Part shown: piece by piece, positions 11,405 to 23,800 of the stretch
How positions within the stretch are numbered: the first letter of the stretch is position 1
Layout: every line of letters starts with the position of its first letter
Assembly: GCF_963675165.1 (NCBI RefSeq)
Contig: NC_087389.1
Span: 3,718,830 to 3,782,829, forward strand
Origin: Halichondria panicea
Lineage: Eukaryota; Porifera; Demospongiae; Suberitida; Halichondriidae
Direction: 5' to 3'
Length of the DNA stretch: 64,000 nucleotides
The notes under the pieces: model-generated
The model's input: the letters and a program-made list of their open reading frames with translations, nothing else
What the model was told of the DNA's origin: nothing
Databases searched by the model: none
Made by a program: the position numbers and the translations under genes

Positions 11405-12742
11405 ATGTCAGCTCAAGTTTCAGATCATAGTAGTGTTTCAGAAGTGGAAATTTGCAACTATGCCTACGAAGGAAGGCTCCAGCTGCTGATAGCAGTTTTG
11501 GACAAAAACCCTGCACTCCTGGGTAAGAGGGACTCTAATGAAAGAACTGCTCTTCACTGGGCATGCTCATCTGGGCATGCTGAGATTGTTTCTTACCTAC
11601 TGGACAAAGGTGCAAAGGTGAGTGCTGATTCGCTACTCGACTCTGACATGACACTGTATTAGAGAACCAGGGATTATGTTTGAGCTAGACAAATTGTCTG
11701 TATGTGTGCGTGTGCGTCTGAAACTACCTCAGGCGCGCGGATCTAGGATTCTTGTCAGGGGGTTCCAGTGGCAAGGCAGGGCTCAAGTGGGACAGAGGAC
11801 TCTGCTTTTTACCTAAAAAAAGGGTCATCACTTCTATAAAACAGTCAGTACGCGCATTAGAGCATTACATTTTGCCTAAAAAAAGGTTGACACTCCTTAG
11901 GCTTAGAGATAGTCAGCATGTGCTGGAGGTTTAGAGCCTTTTAGTAAATAGAACTGCACAAACAGAGCGCAGGACTTAGGGAGAACTAAAAGTAAGTGAG
12001 AAGTGAATATGAAAGCTTGTAATAAAAGAAAAACTTGCTGGCTAGCTGCTTAAGCCTACCACTCAATTATGTCTATTTGGATCAACTACTGTAAGGTCAG
12101 GGGTGCTTGAGCACCCTTTGCTACCTGCTAGATCCGCCCCTTCATCATTGGATTGCGACAACTGCATGGTATCCATAATTACTTATAGGACGGTAGATCT
12201 ATAGCTTATAACTTCCTATATTCCATATCCTTCTTAAACTCATCCACAGGCGAAAAATACAATTTGTGACAGCGTAAAAATTAATTCTTTCATTGCAGGT
12301 TAATGTCGAAGATGATTCCAAGCGGACCCCACTTCTCATAGCCTCGTCGGCCGGACACCTGGGGTGTGTAAAAAAACTGCTTGGGGCTAAGGCTGATGTG
12401 AGTGCCACTACAGACACAGGACAATCGGCCCTTCATTACGCAGCCTCAAAGAACCGACCAGAAATCGCTGAATTACTCATTGACAGCAATATTTCTGTGG
12501 GTCACCAAGATAAGTATGGCTGGACAGCACTGCATCGTGCCGTTGCAAAAGGAAACTTGAAGATTGTGAAGCTCCTGCTTGCTGCTAAAGCAAATCCTAA
12601 TTCCCAGGATGCTGAAGGGAACACCTGTTTACATGTTGCCGCTGAGGAAGGTCATCTGGAGATTTTTGGGCTTCTGAAGGAAAGTGGTGGCCATCCTGAT
12701 GTTGTTAACAAAAAAGGAAAGACTTGCGCTGATGTTGCCTGA
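11405..12742 (+). CDS. PSMD10: 26S proteasome non-ATPase regulatory subunit 10 (gankyrin)
   Basis: This two-exon gene encodes ankyrin repeats. Exon 1 ends at 11617 (AAG|GTGAGT), exon 2 runs 12299-12742, and the join is in phase 0. Gankyrin is a chaperone of the 19S proteasome base that binds Rpt3/PSMC4, and in vertebrates it also binds Rb and MDM2. Family-specific matches include CNYAYEGRL near the N-terminus, RTALHWACSSGHAEIV, ALHYAASKNRPEIAELL and DAEGNTCLH. From the ATG at 11405 the protein is 218 residues, close to the 226 of the human protein. An in-frame ATG at 11312 would add 31 residues with no family match, so I prefer 11405. The gene is convergent with the USP gene, leaving only about 180 bp between the stops. 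Confidence 0.9.
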
Positions 12743-12923
12743 GCATGATAAACATTATAATTAATCAACTATTATATGTACAATGTACTGAACAATCTCT
12801 GAGCTTATGATTACTATTACGCGTACGGTGTTCAGTCTACTTCAATCAGATGACAATTAAATTATGGTAAAATTATACAATTCATGAATTATGACAAGCC
12901 AAACTTGTTATCAATAATTTATT

Positions 12924-14630
12924 TTAAAAGCATGAATAAAACAGAAGGTATGCATTTTGTAGAATAAAATAGTCTTTGAGGGCTTCTTCAATATCACTAA
13001 CTTTTGACACCGTATCATCATTGAAGTAGCACCACCCAGTTGATGTGAGACAATACGCCACATAATGTCCATATGAAGTGTTGTCAGCTCCACTGTGCAC
13101 ACATACTCCTACTAGCTTGTATACCACTGGCGTAGGTGATTTGCTGGGGACCCCTAGCTGAGACTCAATCGAAATTGGGACTTGAAATGTTGTATTGAAT
13201 CGTACGCAAGCCTTATTTTTTACAGTCGCTTGTAAGCTTATATCGTATGTGTAACGAGATAGTTGCATAATGAGAGTACGTGGCGCTCTACCGAGCAAAG
13301 CAATTCTCGTTCCTGGTGTGAGGGACTGTTCGTTAGGAACAATACACGAGCATGTTATCATATTAGAGCCTGTCAGTTCTTCGACATGACTGAATGAATT
13401 GAAACAGTCGTCCAGAAAAATCACATCATGAGCTCCTGTTGACTTTGGAAGGGGAAGAGGAAGTACCATAAAGTAATCGATATTTAGTGACACCTTGTGG
13501 CACAGTTGACATTCTCTTGCCTCTAGTATCTGGCCAAGGCACTGCTCATAAATAGGCGACTTCGCTTGCAATGTGTACAAATACCAGTCCAGTTCCGAGT
13601 ATTCCAAAACTTTTGTGCCAAAATTATGGCCATTTGATTTCATAATACTTAGTTCGGCTAAGCGGGTCTGTTTGTCTTCTTTCAGTGCAATGAAGTCATT
13701 CGATACAACTGTAAAATTCTTAACGGCTTCAGTATGGATATGATTCAGTAACCATAATAAAAATTCAGCGCTGTCTTGTTGAGATTGAAACGAGAGTCCA
13801 CTTCTATTGGTAATGAGATGAGGAGCCAAGGTGGACATCAAAAACAAAAAATCAGATGGGCTTATGGTTGAATCGTGTTGATCTGTTTGGTGTGTAATTC
13901 GAAACATCAACTGTAGCAATGTTGTTACAAACACATTCGACTCTGTAACAATAGATGCAAGGCCCTCAGCAAATCCTGGAGTCCATGTCAAACATTGTAA
14001 AGTTGAATTAATAAAACAAGTGTTCCCTGAATTGATAAGACCGGGCGGACGAGGATCAGGGGAATGCTTGAAATCAAACATCGATTGAATATAGTTTAGC
14101 GGAGGGAATTTTGATAAAGATGATTTTTGTAAATTTCGTATTTGAGGAAGTAGTTTGCTCTGAATCCCACCCTGAGGATTGCTCAAAGGCCTCCTCTGCA
14201 GATACCTATTTTCCTGGGTGCCCCGTATACTGTAACCAGTCGGATGGAAATAATTATTAGGTAGTGACGACCTTGGTCGGAAATTTCCCATCTGTGGCAG
14301 AGGCATGCGACTTTGAGGTGTTTTCGGATCAGTTCTTGATGACGATTTCATTGCATTTGGTAGTGGCTTACTGATGTATTGATTACGAGAGGTTTGCAAG
14401 CTCGCGTAAATCATACGAACCATCACGCCAACAATAGTCAACAGCAGTAGATATGGTACATGATCCACCAGAATAAAAACAACAAACGTCACAAGGAAAC
14501 CCAGCTGTGACGATAGCAAAACAAGCCTGGAACATCTTTTTCTAGAGAAGACATGTCTCGTGAATATTTCAACCAAACCGAACACTATCAGCTCGAATAG
14601 ACAGTTCATACACAGCTCCCAGACCTCCAT
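12924..14630 (-). CDS. Membrane-anchored ubiquitin-specific protease (USP30-like)
   Basis: This single exon encodes 568 residues from the ATG at 14630; an in-frame GTG three codons earlier is not needed. It is a C19 ubiquitin hydrolase. The Cys box GLINSGNTCFINSTLQCL has the nucleophile at about C205. The His box YGHYVAYC has H at about 522. WCYFNDD supplies the N/D about 15 residues later. ECQLCHK and ITCSC look like the USP zinc-ribbon cysteines. Residues about 37-73 form one or two hydrophobic membrane segments, and a basic Pro/Ser-rich linker follows before the catalytic domain. This N-terminal anchor plus short catalytic domain resembles USP30, the mitochondrial outer-membrane deubiquitinase. 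However, the third catalytic position here looks like the ordinary Asp rather than the Ser of USP30. An AATAAA overlaps the stop codon region. Confidence 0.85.
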   Translation of the reverse strand: MEVWELCMNCLFELIVFGLVEIFTRHVFSRKRCSRLVLLSSQLGFLVTFVVFILVDHVPYLLLLTIVGVMVRMIYASLQTSRNQYISKPLPNAMKSSSRTDPKTPQSRMPLPQMGNFRPRSSLPNNYFHPTGYSIRGTQENRYLQRRPLSNPQGGIQSKLLPQIRNLQKSSLSKFPPLNYIQSMFDFKHSPDPRPPGLINSGNTCFINSTLQCLTWTPGFAEGLASIVTESNVFVTTLLQLMFRITHQTDQHDSTISPSDFLFLMSTLAPHLITNRSGLSFQSQQDSAEFLLWLLNHIHTEAVKNFTVVSNDFIALKEDKQTRLAELSIMKSNGHNFGTKVLEYSELDWYLYTLQAKSPIYEQCLGQILEARECQLCHKVSLNIDYFMVLPLPLPKSTGAHDVIFLDDCFNSFSHVEELTGSNMITCSCIVPNEQSLTPGTRIALLGRAPRTLIMQLSRYTYDISLQATVKNKACVRFNTTFQVPISIESQLGVPSKSPTPVVYKLVGVCVHSGADNTSYGHYVAYCLTSTGWCYFNDDTVSKVSDIEEALKDYFILQNAYLLFYSCF

Positions 14631-14777
14631 TTTATTCACTTAGACAAGTCGGGCCACACCCCCCATAAATTTCAAGCTCTGGAGATTGTGCAAAGAGGGG
14701 TGGGGCTGCATGGTCTAGCTGGTTACCATGGAAGATCTCTATGAATATCTAACTGAATCTCTACAACTAAAGGAAAA
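14631..14777. promoter_or_regulatory. Shared divergent promoter of the USP and cyclase-like genes
   Basis: The two start codons are only about 147 bp apart and point away from each other, so the region must drive both or overlap their 5' UTRs. I see no clear TATA box. An ATG at 14728 opens a frame that stops after 34 codons; it could be an upstream ORF of the cyclase-like gene. Confidence 0.55.
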
Positions 14778-16410
14778 ATGGGAGCAGGAGGCAGTGTTAG
14801 AAGATCACCAGCCCAAATGCAGGCTGAACTAGAAAGGCTTAGGTCTAAAGAAATGGACCTCCTTGTAAGTGCCCTAGCTAGCAAGATCTATAGCAATGTC
14901 AATCCTATCAGGAGTACATGCATAAAGTACATCTTTATGTACTCATGATCTATCGATCCTATGTACAACCAACCTACTGGTTGTACTAATTTAATTATTC
15001 ATATTGATAATGTTTCGTTCGTCCTATAATTTTATTCAGAATAATTATACCAACACCAGTCTAGTTGTAACGCTTTAAAATTAAACGCCAATACAGGAGG
15101 AACATGACAAACAACTCAGATCAGAAGAGCAGAAACATGAAGCCACAGTCACTAAACTGGAAGCTGAGAAATTTGAGATTGCTGAAAGTCTGCGTGAAAC
15201 TACAGCAAAGCTGAATGTACAGACTGAGAGATGGAATAAAGAACAATCCAGGGCACTCTCACTAATGTTCAGTATGTTATATATATCATAGCCCAATAAT
15301 TATCTATTATCTATATAATTATATGCATGGATATAACTGCGTAAAGATCGCGACAATCATGACAAATTTGTATGATTTGAATTGCATTGAATGTGTGTGT
15401 AAACAAACCCTCTATATACTCTATATAATACTACACTGCAGGCGACCTTCCCCTACACTTGCTTCAAGTAGAGAGCCTCAAATCTGTGAATAAATTTGAG
15501 TTCAAATCGACAATGACAAGAACGTTCCCAATGGTGACAGTGGCCCAGTGGTGAGTATAGTTAATCTTTACCTCAAAGCAGTGCTAGTGCGTATCTCGTT
15601 ACCTATATATGTAAATCTAGTCCCTTATAATTATATTTGTTGTGCCCACGTGCATGCATGCATCCATGCAGTGATGTGGTCGGATTCTCTTCCATATCCG
15701 CGAGGCTACAACCAGAGCAAGTCATTCTCGTGATCGATCAGCTACACACTTTAATTGAAGAGGCATTCACCAACTCAGAAATCTTCATTATGGAGTGTAC
15801 ATCAGATGGCTGTATTGCAATCAGTGGCTTGTTTGACTTTAAAAATGAAACGTGGAAAGTTGCAACTCCTTCATCAATTACCGACAGCTCTTATTGCTCT
15901 GAAATCAACATGGACGAAAATTTAAACGACCAAAAACCAAGTGTAGCCATGGAGCAAAGCCCAGCACACTATGCTGAGATTCTGGCAACTGCAGCATTGA
16001 GTTTGTTAAGTTACTCCAACAAAGTGTTGGTACCACTTCCTGAGAATCGAACACTCCAGTTAAGGATAGCGCTTCACTCAGGACCATGTTCTGCAGGAGT
16101 GATCGGCTTGCAAACAACAGCCAGTGCTTCGCGTGTGCCTCGCTACAAACTGTTTGGCCCCACGATGCGACATCTACAAACACTGTGCTCATCTAGCTTA
16201 GCACTTCAGGTTCGAGTGAGCAAGCAATGCCGAGACTTCTTGGTAATGGCTGGAGGGTATTCGTTTGAGCGCTGCCCAGACTATACTGTCGTTTCAAACA
16301 GGAAACCTCTTGAGTCGTACTGGTTAGTGGCCAAAGACCAGCTGCCTCTCATACTGCCATCTTTAAGTGATGCAATATCCTTACAAGACTATGATATCAT
16401 AGAATGCTAA
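14778..16410 (+). CDS. Coiled-coil protein with degenerate class III nucleotide cyclase domain
   Basis: Four exons, 14778-14864, 15097-15271, 15442-15550 and 15672-16410, join in phase to give 369 residues. Residues about 14-90 are charged and helical, probably a coiled coil. From residue 124 the CDVVGFSS segment matches the guanylate/adenylate cyclase start (D125), and D169 in ECTSDGC matches the second metal-binding Asp. RIALHSGPCSAGVIG and YKLFGPTM match the later core. However, the Asn and Arg expected after LFGDTVN (the NTASR region) read MRHLQT, so the transition-state residues are missing. An insert of about 60 residues splits the domain. It is probably a pseudo-cyclase or a regulatory partner. 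The N-terminal ATG is chosen because an upstream ATG frame closes at once. AATAAA lies at 16485-16490. Confidence 0.75.
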
Positions 16411-16890
16411 CTCATGAGATGTGCACTTGTATACTACGTATCACATTATAACTATCATTGTTTACATGACATTGTAGGAAACTCAATAAACACATTGTGT
16501 AATGTTTACTTCCTGTCTATACAGTATTAAATTTCATCATCAAAGCATTTCGTACAGACGTCACTACTAGTGTTATAATTATATAGACATTTAATCTGAT
16601 TTCTGACACCTCCAGCTCTAAGCGTAATGAAGTTAGCATTATTTTTGTCACTTAATTCCCAACAAATACCATGCAGATCTAGTTAGTAAAGGTTATAGTG
16701 TAAGAAGAGTCCCAATTAAACTTTTGATCCATTATATACAATTAAGGAATCTTGGGAAATTTATTTAAGTATGAAGCAACACAGCGAGGAGCATGTTCAA
16801 TTATATAAGCGAGAGCACTAGATAGTGAAGTTCAAAAGTTTATCTTCTCTCATAACAATTATTAGTCTTGAAGTTGAAGGAATAATTATC

Positions 16891-17707
16891 ATGGCTCCAC
16901 TGATCATGATCGCTCTGCTTATAATCCCCATTTTCAGTCCAGTAATACAAGCATCTCCGACCACAAATCCAGATGTCTTGACCTCCGTGGAGAAAGAAAT
17001 CATCCTCGTTCATCAACACATTATACCAGGACTAACAGCAGCAGCAAAGGACTTGGTGAGTCCTCAATAATTAGTCTTCAAGTGAAAAATTTCCTATTAT
17101 ATACATAGATCTATACATGTAGTTAACTTTATGCTTAATATAATTATGAGCAGAAGGATCAACTTCCATTGTCATCCAAGCATTCTTTGGATAGGCTAAA
17201 TCGGATGATCAACCCTCTCCTTAAAATGTTCGACTTCACAGATACGCTCAACAAAACAAGCATTACCTTCAGGATTGTTGAAGCTGTCATTGAAGATACA
17301 TGTAAATGGGTAAGCAACTTGTGTAAACATTTCAAGAAGTAATTATGTGAAGCACTGCATGTTGCAATTCTACCTCTCCTTAATAAACAACAGCTCTATA
17401 AGATGTGTATAGGCACATGCATGTACATCTGCGGCTAAAACCATTGGTATTATTATGTATCAACGTCTAATGTATATAAAACTCGACTTATTTCATATTA
17501 CAGCTTGGACTGGAAAATTGCCAAAAAGAAGCTCTCCAACAAATCAAACAGAAACTTGAATTACAAATCGCCTTTGAAATTGAGGTGTTTAACCTACAGA
17601 ACACATATCTCCCATCACTTTGCAAACAGAAACAATCACTATCAGGGGATTACTGTTATGGCTACAGGGGTACAACAGAGTGGAAGCAAGAAAACATGAT
17701 TCTATGA
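16891..17707 (+). CDS. Small secreted protein, unknown family (3 exons)
   Basis: Exons 16891-17055, 17154-17309 and 17504-17707 have GT..AG borders and join in phase 0 throughout to give 174 residues. The first 22 residues form a clear signal peptide ending near VIQAS. The mature part is helical and amphipathic, with one N-glycosylation-type site (NKT) and four or five cysteines concentrated in the last two exons (CKW, NC, LCK, YCYG), which could form disulfides. I recognise no family. The gene is convergent with exportin-5, with stops about 190 bp apart. The three consistent in-phase exons and the signal peptide support a real gene; the role is unknown. Confidence 0.65.
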
Positions 17708-17898
17708 CACAAGAAATTTATTTGTAGGAAAGCTTGTCTATCGTGCATGCATGCAAGTATCAGAATTTATCAAACACTAGGTAGTACATTCAACTATTGT
17801 AGTACAATGTATGTATACCATTCTCATGTTTCTTTTCATAATTATTATTGCAATACCATGTATACATGATGCAAAAAAAAAAGAATAACCAATACTAA

Positions 17899-20800
17899 TT
17901 AGTTTTCGTCACCAAACAAAGCAGCTAAATTAGGTATGTCAATCTCTGACCTTGGCTGTTTTGATTGTTTCTTAAACTGCATTTCCGGAAGATCGAAAGT
18001 TACTGGTCGTTTAAACACTTCTCCAATGTGTTTCTGCAAGATAAACATAATTATACAAAAAAGGGCCTCATCATTGCGGAATACATAATTATTATTGAAC
18101 TTACACCAACAGCGCCTGAAATCAGCTCTCTGAAGGCTTCTTTCCTCACTTTAAACAATGCGGGAGGATCTTTACTGAGCATAGCGTTGAAGGACTGTAT
18201 ATATGGATGCCACAATTACATTGACACGCACAAGAGCAACAGTTTATCAGTATCATATCACGTTGTCAAGTAACAAGCGTGTAACAGTAGCCTTGTTCTT
18301 CCGATTTTTATTCTAACCTAATTATAAACCTATTTTTGAGCTAGCGTTACAATAGACCCCCTATAGGAACAAGGCTAATTACACAACAGAGCGGCCACTT
18401 CTTAACTTCCTTATACATGACAATTACAGTGCAGCCATGATGCTGCTGCTTTCCCTTTAATTACATACCTGCAGTTTTTCATTTTTAACGTTGGGAATTT
18501 GAGTGATGATGTCTTGCAGATTGGGGCACAATTTGACCTAACAGTATAATTGCATGAAATTACTCATAATGATTGTAAGTAGTATAGAAGTGTATATACA
18601 TGTACATGCAATGCTTCAGAAAACATAACAAAGCAAGACGCATACAGAATACACAATCGCGTACATGACAAACAACACAAAACATGTACTCACAGTGGCC
18701 TCGTAGATCATCATAGCCAGCAAAGAGAGCTGCACTTTAGTGTGAGCTTGAGTACCATGCATATTGAGCGCCTGAGGGCAAATAAACGGTTTCACAACTA
18801 ATTAATTGCTTAGCAAGCACAAAAGTGCATAGCTATACACACGTTTCAACACACAACAGAAGCCACGTGCGATTGAACCAGTGATTATGCATATCATGGG
18901 GAAAATTTTCAAGGAAGTGACAAGGCTAGATTTTTTCAATAACAACTGAACCTCCTTATTTTGTTTACTCACCCACAAAACTTGAGTGAAAAACTGCTCG
19001 TACACATTACTGGGAAAAGCACTTCCTGGAGCCTAAAACAAACATCATACAAACATCATAAAAGTAGACAATATAATAATACCACATAGACCCACCTCAT
19101 GAAAGAGAACTCCTGCAATGCTGACACACTTGTTGGCACTCTGAGAGTCACTCCAGGTCAGTCCACAGAACGATGAGACAAACAAGAGTTCACACATTTC
19201 CTACAGTATAAAACACACATATGCATATAGTTATAATGTATAGGGGTTGAGTATCTTCAATTAACTCTAGCATACACGAACCTTTATTGTAGCTGCTATA
19301 TACATGTAATTCATCTTTCCACACATAAATCATTAATCAAAATCTCTGTAATAGCTTACAGGGATCTGGATCAGCTGTTTTCCCAGGGGGTTTAGACTCT
19401 CCACTGACGACCATTGCTCAGAACCCCCTTCGTTTTGTGCTGGTGCCATCTCTGTCATTTCTTCACCCATTGCCACATGCTCATCATTCTGTTTGCCCTT
19501 TGACTTGCTAGGAGCATATGTGCGCTTAACGCAGATCATGTCTGTGAGGAGAGTACGTAAGAGGTACTCACTAACAGGGCTATTAATTTTTTTATTATCA
19601 GTATAAGATGCATGGCTCCAGCCCTATAGGGGAGAGACTGAGAGTTGATTTTACTTCATGGGAATTTCCCATTTCTTTATGGGCGCTAGCTGATAGGACG
19701 ATAATATCCAACCAATTTATGTGTGCCAATTAATGTATGTGTGCTAAGGTTTCAACATTCCCAGGAGATTGCAATAATTAATGTACACTATAATTATACA
19801 TCGTGGACTGACCTAGGAGGTGGAAATACTCTCTAGAGAGAAGCACAGTGACTTGCTCATCAAGAATCTCTGCTGTCTCAACAGTAGAGGAACTGTGATG
19901 GTTCACGTCAGATGACAGGTGATGCACACACAGATATAAAAGTTTATGATGTCATACCCTGTTGCTTCGGTGGCTGTATCAGTGGCTTTTCGATGCATTA
20001 TCACCTCCCAGCAGGTCTTAAGCTTCTATAAATTGAGTGCATTAAGAATATAGTGCGTACAGCAAACAGTCTGTATATAGCCGTTATATTGAATGGCAAC
20101 AATCATCATGCTCAATGGTTGAAGAAACACACAATTAAGACTTGTGACTGTCATGATGAAACATTAATCGTTAGGTTTCAATCTCAGACACTTTCAAGCA
20201 CCATTACATTTGTGGTATTAATAAGGAAAAAGAAAGGTATATAGGGAACACCATTGTGGTAACTGCAGGGTATATGATTAGTAAGGAGGAAACAGCCATA
20301 TACTTGCAGCAGCCCTGAGAAAAATATTGTGGTAGAGAGAAGCCTACTGTAGATCACATAGTGATACATTGGACTGGAAACTGACTGCTATTTAAGCAGC
20401 CCTCACTATAAGCTGCTATACACATTGCCAAGATAAGATGAAGCTAACCATTGCTTTTTTGCTATGTGCTCTACTGTGCAGCACTTATGCTGCTCCTGCG
20501 TTCAAAACAAAGGAAGCTAATGCACAGTTTGCTTGGCTACCTATAAGCATGGCTTTAAAAGGTATTAGTCACTTCATCCCTGACAAAGATTTGTCAGAAC
20601 AAAGAATGAAAGAGCAGAGTGTGAATACCGAGGAGAACGCTGAGGCTCAGTTTTGGTGGACTGCAGCAAGGTTGCTCGGAAAAGGTCTGGCTCATTTGAT
20701 CTCTGATGGAGAGGAATCTCAGATGAGTGAGAAGAAGGTCAAGGCTTTGCTTGAGAGGCTTGTGAAGGAAGTGAACATGAACGACGTATTGATGCAACGA

Positions 20801-23800
20801 GATGGCGAGAAATGAGACTATATATGGTGTATCCTATATACATGCAATGAACATTGATTCAATAGTTCTGTATACTAAGTAGAGTTAGACGATGTCAGTT
20901 AGTAGTCCTATACCACGCAGTTTTTGTATGACCAACGTTATTTAGTATCAAACCAGCTACTAGCTATACTAACAAAATTGATATATATCGTACAGCGGAT
21001 AATTTTTCGTATGTTCATACTCCAAAATATTTGTACAGCTCAGAATGGTGACGTAGAATCTACAGCGCTTAATTTTCAAAGTAATACTCACGAAAAATAG
21101 GACCATACGAAAATAACACGCATATACAGTAATTACTTTATGCAACAGACTCACTGTGAAGATTAAGGTCCCAATGTGTGACAATAATGGAAAGAGGACA
21201 GCTTTCCAATCCTGGTCAGACTTACTCAGAATGTTCACCAGAGGAATCATCAAAAAACGTACCACCAGCCAGTTAAAAAATTGTAACACATGTAGAGTTC
21301 ATCAAAGTGACACAAATACGGATGGAATACTTCCATTTAGGACGCGAAATTAAAAAATAATTGTCAACGCAGCTGTCGCTACTTTTAGAGGTCAGAACAT
21401 TACCTAAACTTTAGGGTGTCGCATATTTGGAGGGTCACCTTAATTAGAGGTCTTACAGCGACGTACTACAATCCATGATGTGTGTATGCCACTCACCATG
21501 GTAGCAGTAAAAACGTATGTGTTATATAAGAACTAAGTAGTATTACTTTCTAAGGGGTTGCCTATACACAATGTATGTTGCCCACTAGAGAAAAACAGCT
21601 GCTATTAAATTAAGAACGAGAGGATATGAATGAGGACTCTTAGTCTGAGCAGGTTGAGGTGCTCAATGTTGCCAGTCATAGTGTGCAGAGTGAGTTGGAC
21701 CAGACCAATATCCGATAAGTGCTTAAACCCATACACACCAAAGCAACGAGAGAGGCTGGACACACTACAGTTTGGGATTACAACACGCATAAAAGCTGAT
21801 AATTTGCATATGAGTTGGTTCTAGTATAATTGCAGTGCATATACATGTACAATATCTACATCCACATGAAATATTTAAGTGCAGTTAATAATATAGACGG
21901 GAGACATCCCAGTAAGAGCAGGGCTAAACCCTCGCAATATCTCACCATCCTTCATGAGCTGATGCCAAATTCATCCTCACATTCCCCAGCTCTCCATAGT
22001 CCTCCGTCTCTGGGCGACGAAGCATTGTCCGACCTACACCGGATTACCCAAATAAGCCATCAAATTATCTACATCACCTAGCCCTATAGTGTATACTTAC
22101 CTAGAATTGTGTCTTTTTCAAATTGGTGTAGTTCTGGTAGTGTTTTAAAGTAGGCAGAGAATAGATTGAGAGAGTCACTGGCCCACAGCTGGTACAGGGA
22201 CCTGCAGAGTGTGTGAACATGGAGCGCTGTTTGGTGCTTACAGACTATCATAAGTATAGTTTTTAGAGAGTAAAGTACGCTAGACTGCTAAAATGAGGAT
22301 CAAGGAGAAAAGCTAGTCCAATCAGTGATGCACGTTGTGAACAGACTAACAAATTAATGCCGGTTAAAGAGGTTGGATAAGCGAGAGTCTTAATTGTGCA
22401 ATTTATGATAGAAATTCCAAGCTTCGGTACATATAATTATAGCTTAGATAGCTAATTAAAACTCACCCAAGGAGAGGAAGAATGAATTTGGCTACAAAGG
22501 GCATCACATGAGAGTAAGAGGGATGGTCTGCAGCTGGGCCGGGAGTTGACCTCTTCAACACCAGCGTCACAATGTGCACTACAAAGCAGAGCTTGTAACG
22601 ATGGAGGATTTCATAGGAGGGGTCACTTGGCTCCTTGTTCAGGCATAGGTACGAGACGAGGGATTGAGGGGAAGAAGCAGCACTGGCAGTGTATACATGG
22701 GAGGAGGGGCAGTGTTTGAATAGTATATGCATGAGTGTGTGGGGGTGGGGATATATATCACCAGAGATGACTAGTGGCATGATTATGTGAGAGGAAAAGG
22801 ATGGCAGTGGTGTGTGTGTGTGTGTTTGGAATATCATACATGGTATGAGGGAGAAACGTACCTCTCCATTTCTGAGAGCAGCTGTTTTGGTTCCTGCAAT
22901 AGTTGACCGAGAAACATGGACTGCTCTTGGGGATTGTGGACACTTTGGCTACAGGGACAAGACTAAGTAAGATATCTCAAGGGCGTATCGACTGCCAAAG
23001 CCGGGAGGTCGATATACGCCCTCGATAAGATCTCATCTATGGCAATAAGTATAATAGCTCTAATGCACATACCTCAGTATATAGAAAGACTCGAGGAAGT
23101 TGCATTTTTCAGCGTACACAAGCACATCGTTCTTGAGTAGAGTCTGATAATGATCAGCAAACAGTCGCTCCACATGAGGCTACATTAGCACACACAAAAC
23201 ACACAGTCTCAATTAAACGAGCTAAATCCGAACGCACAAACTACATTTGAGACACTATTATTTACATTTTAATGGCATATTAAGACATAATTAAATTATA
23301 GATGGTTGCTAGCAATCTTGTAGGGCTCATGCCAAAACTCCAGTAAATCTGTCGTATTTTGTTATGGGGGTGTTTAATTCAAGGGTATCACTATGTGGTG
23401 AATAAAAAAACTCACTGTTCTTATAGCAGCCCTTGTTATATCTTTTAAGAGTTTGTACCCTAAGACTGTTCAATTTACCGACCTCTAGTTTACCATAAGC
23501 TACAATATGGAATACTACAAGTGATAAACACTCTTCAAATGTAACTCACTGCCAGAAGAGATGGTTGGGCTTCACAAAGTCGGACGAAGCACGAGGTGAT
23601 AATGTTGCGTGTGTTCACAATGTACCGAGAGAGGTGGTACTGTGAGAGAAGCATACGTGTATATATATCACCATGAACAGCTGCATTATTTAGTAGTAGC
23701 ACAATGACATATCAATGCATGTACACTGATACTTTAGCATTGAGAAGAACTTACTTTATCCGTACACTTGCCCAAAAATCCAACGCATGAGAATATCTGC

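Noticed and set aside
21830-22081. Plus-strand 83-codon frame in an exportin-5 intron
   Set aside because: No signal peptide, domain or splice support; lies between exportin-5 exons on the other strand.
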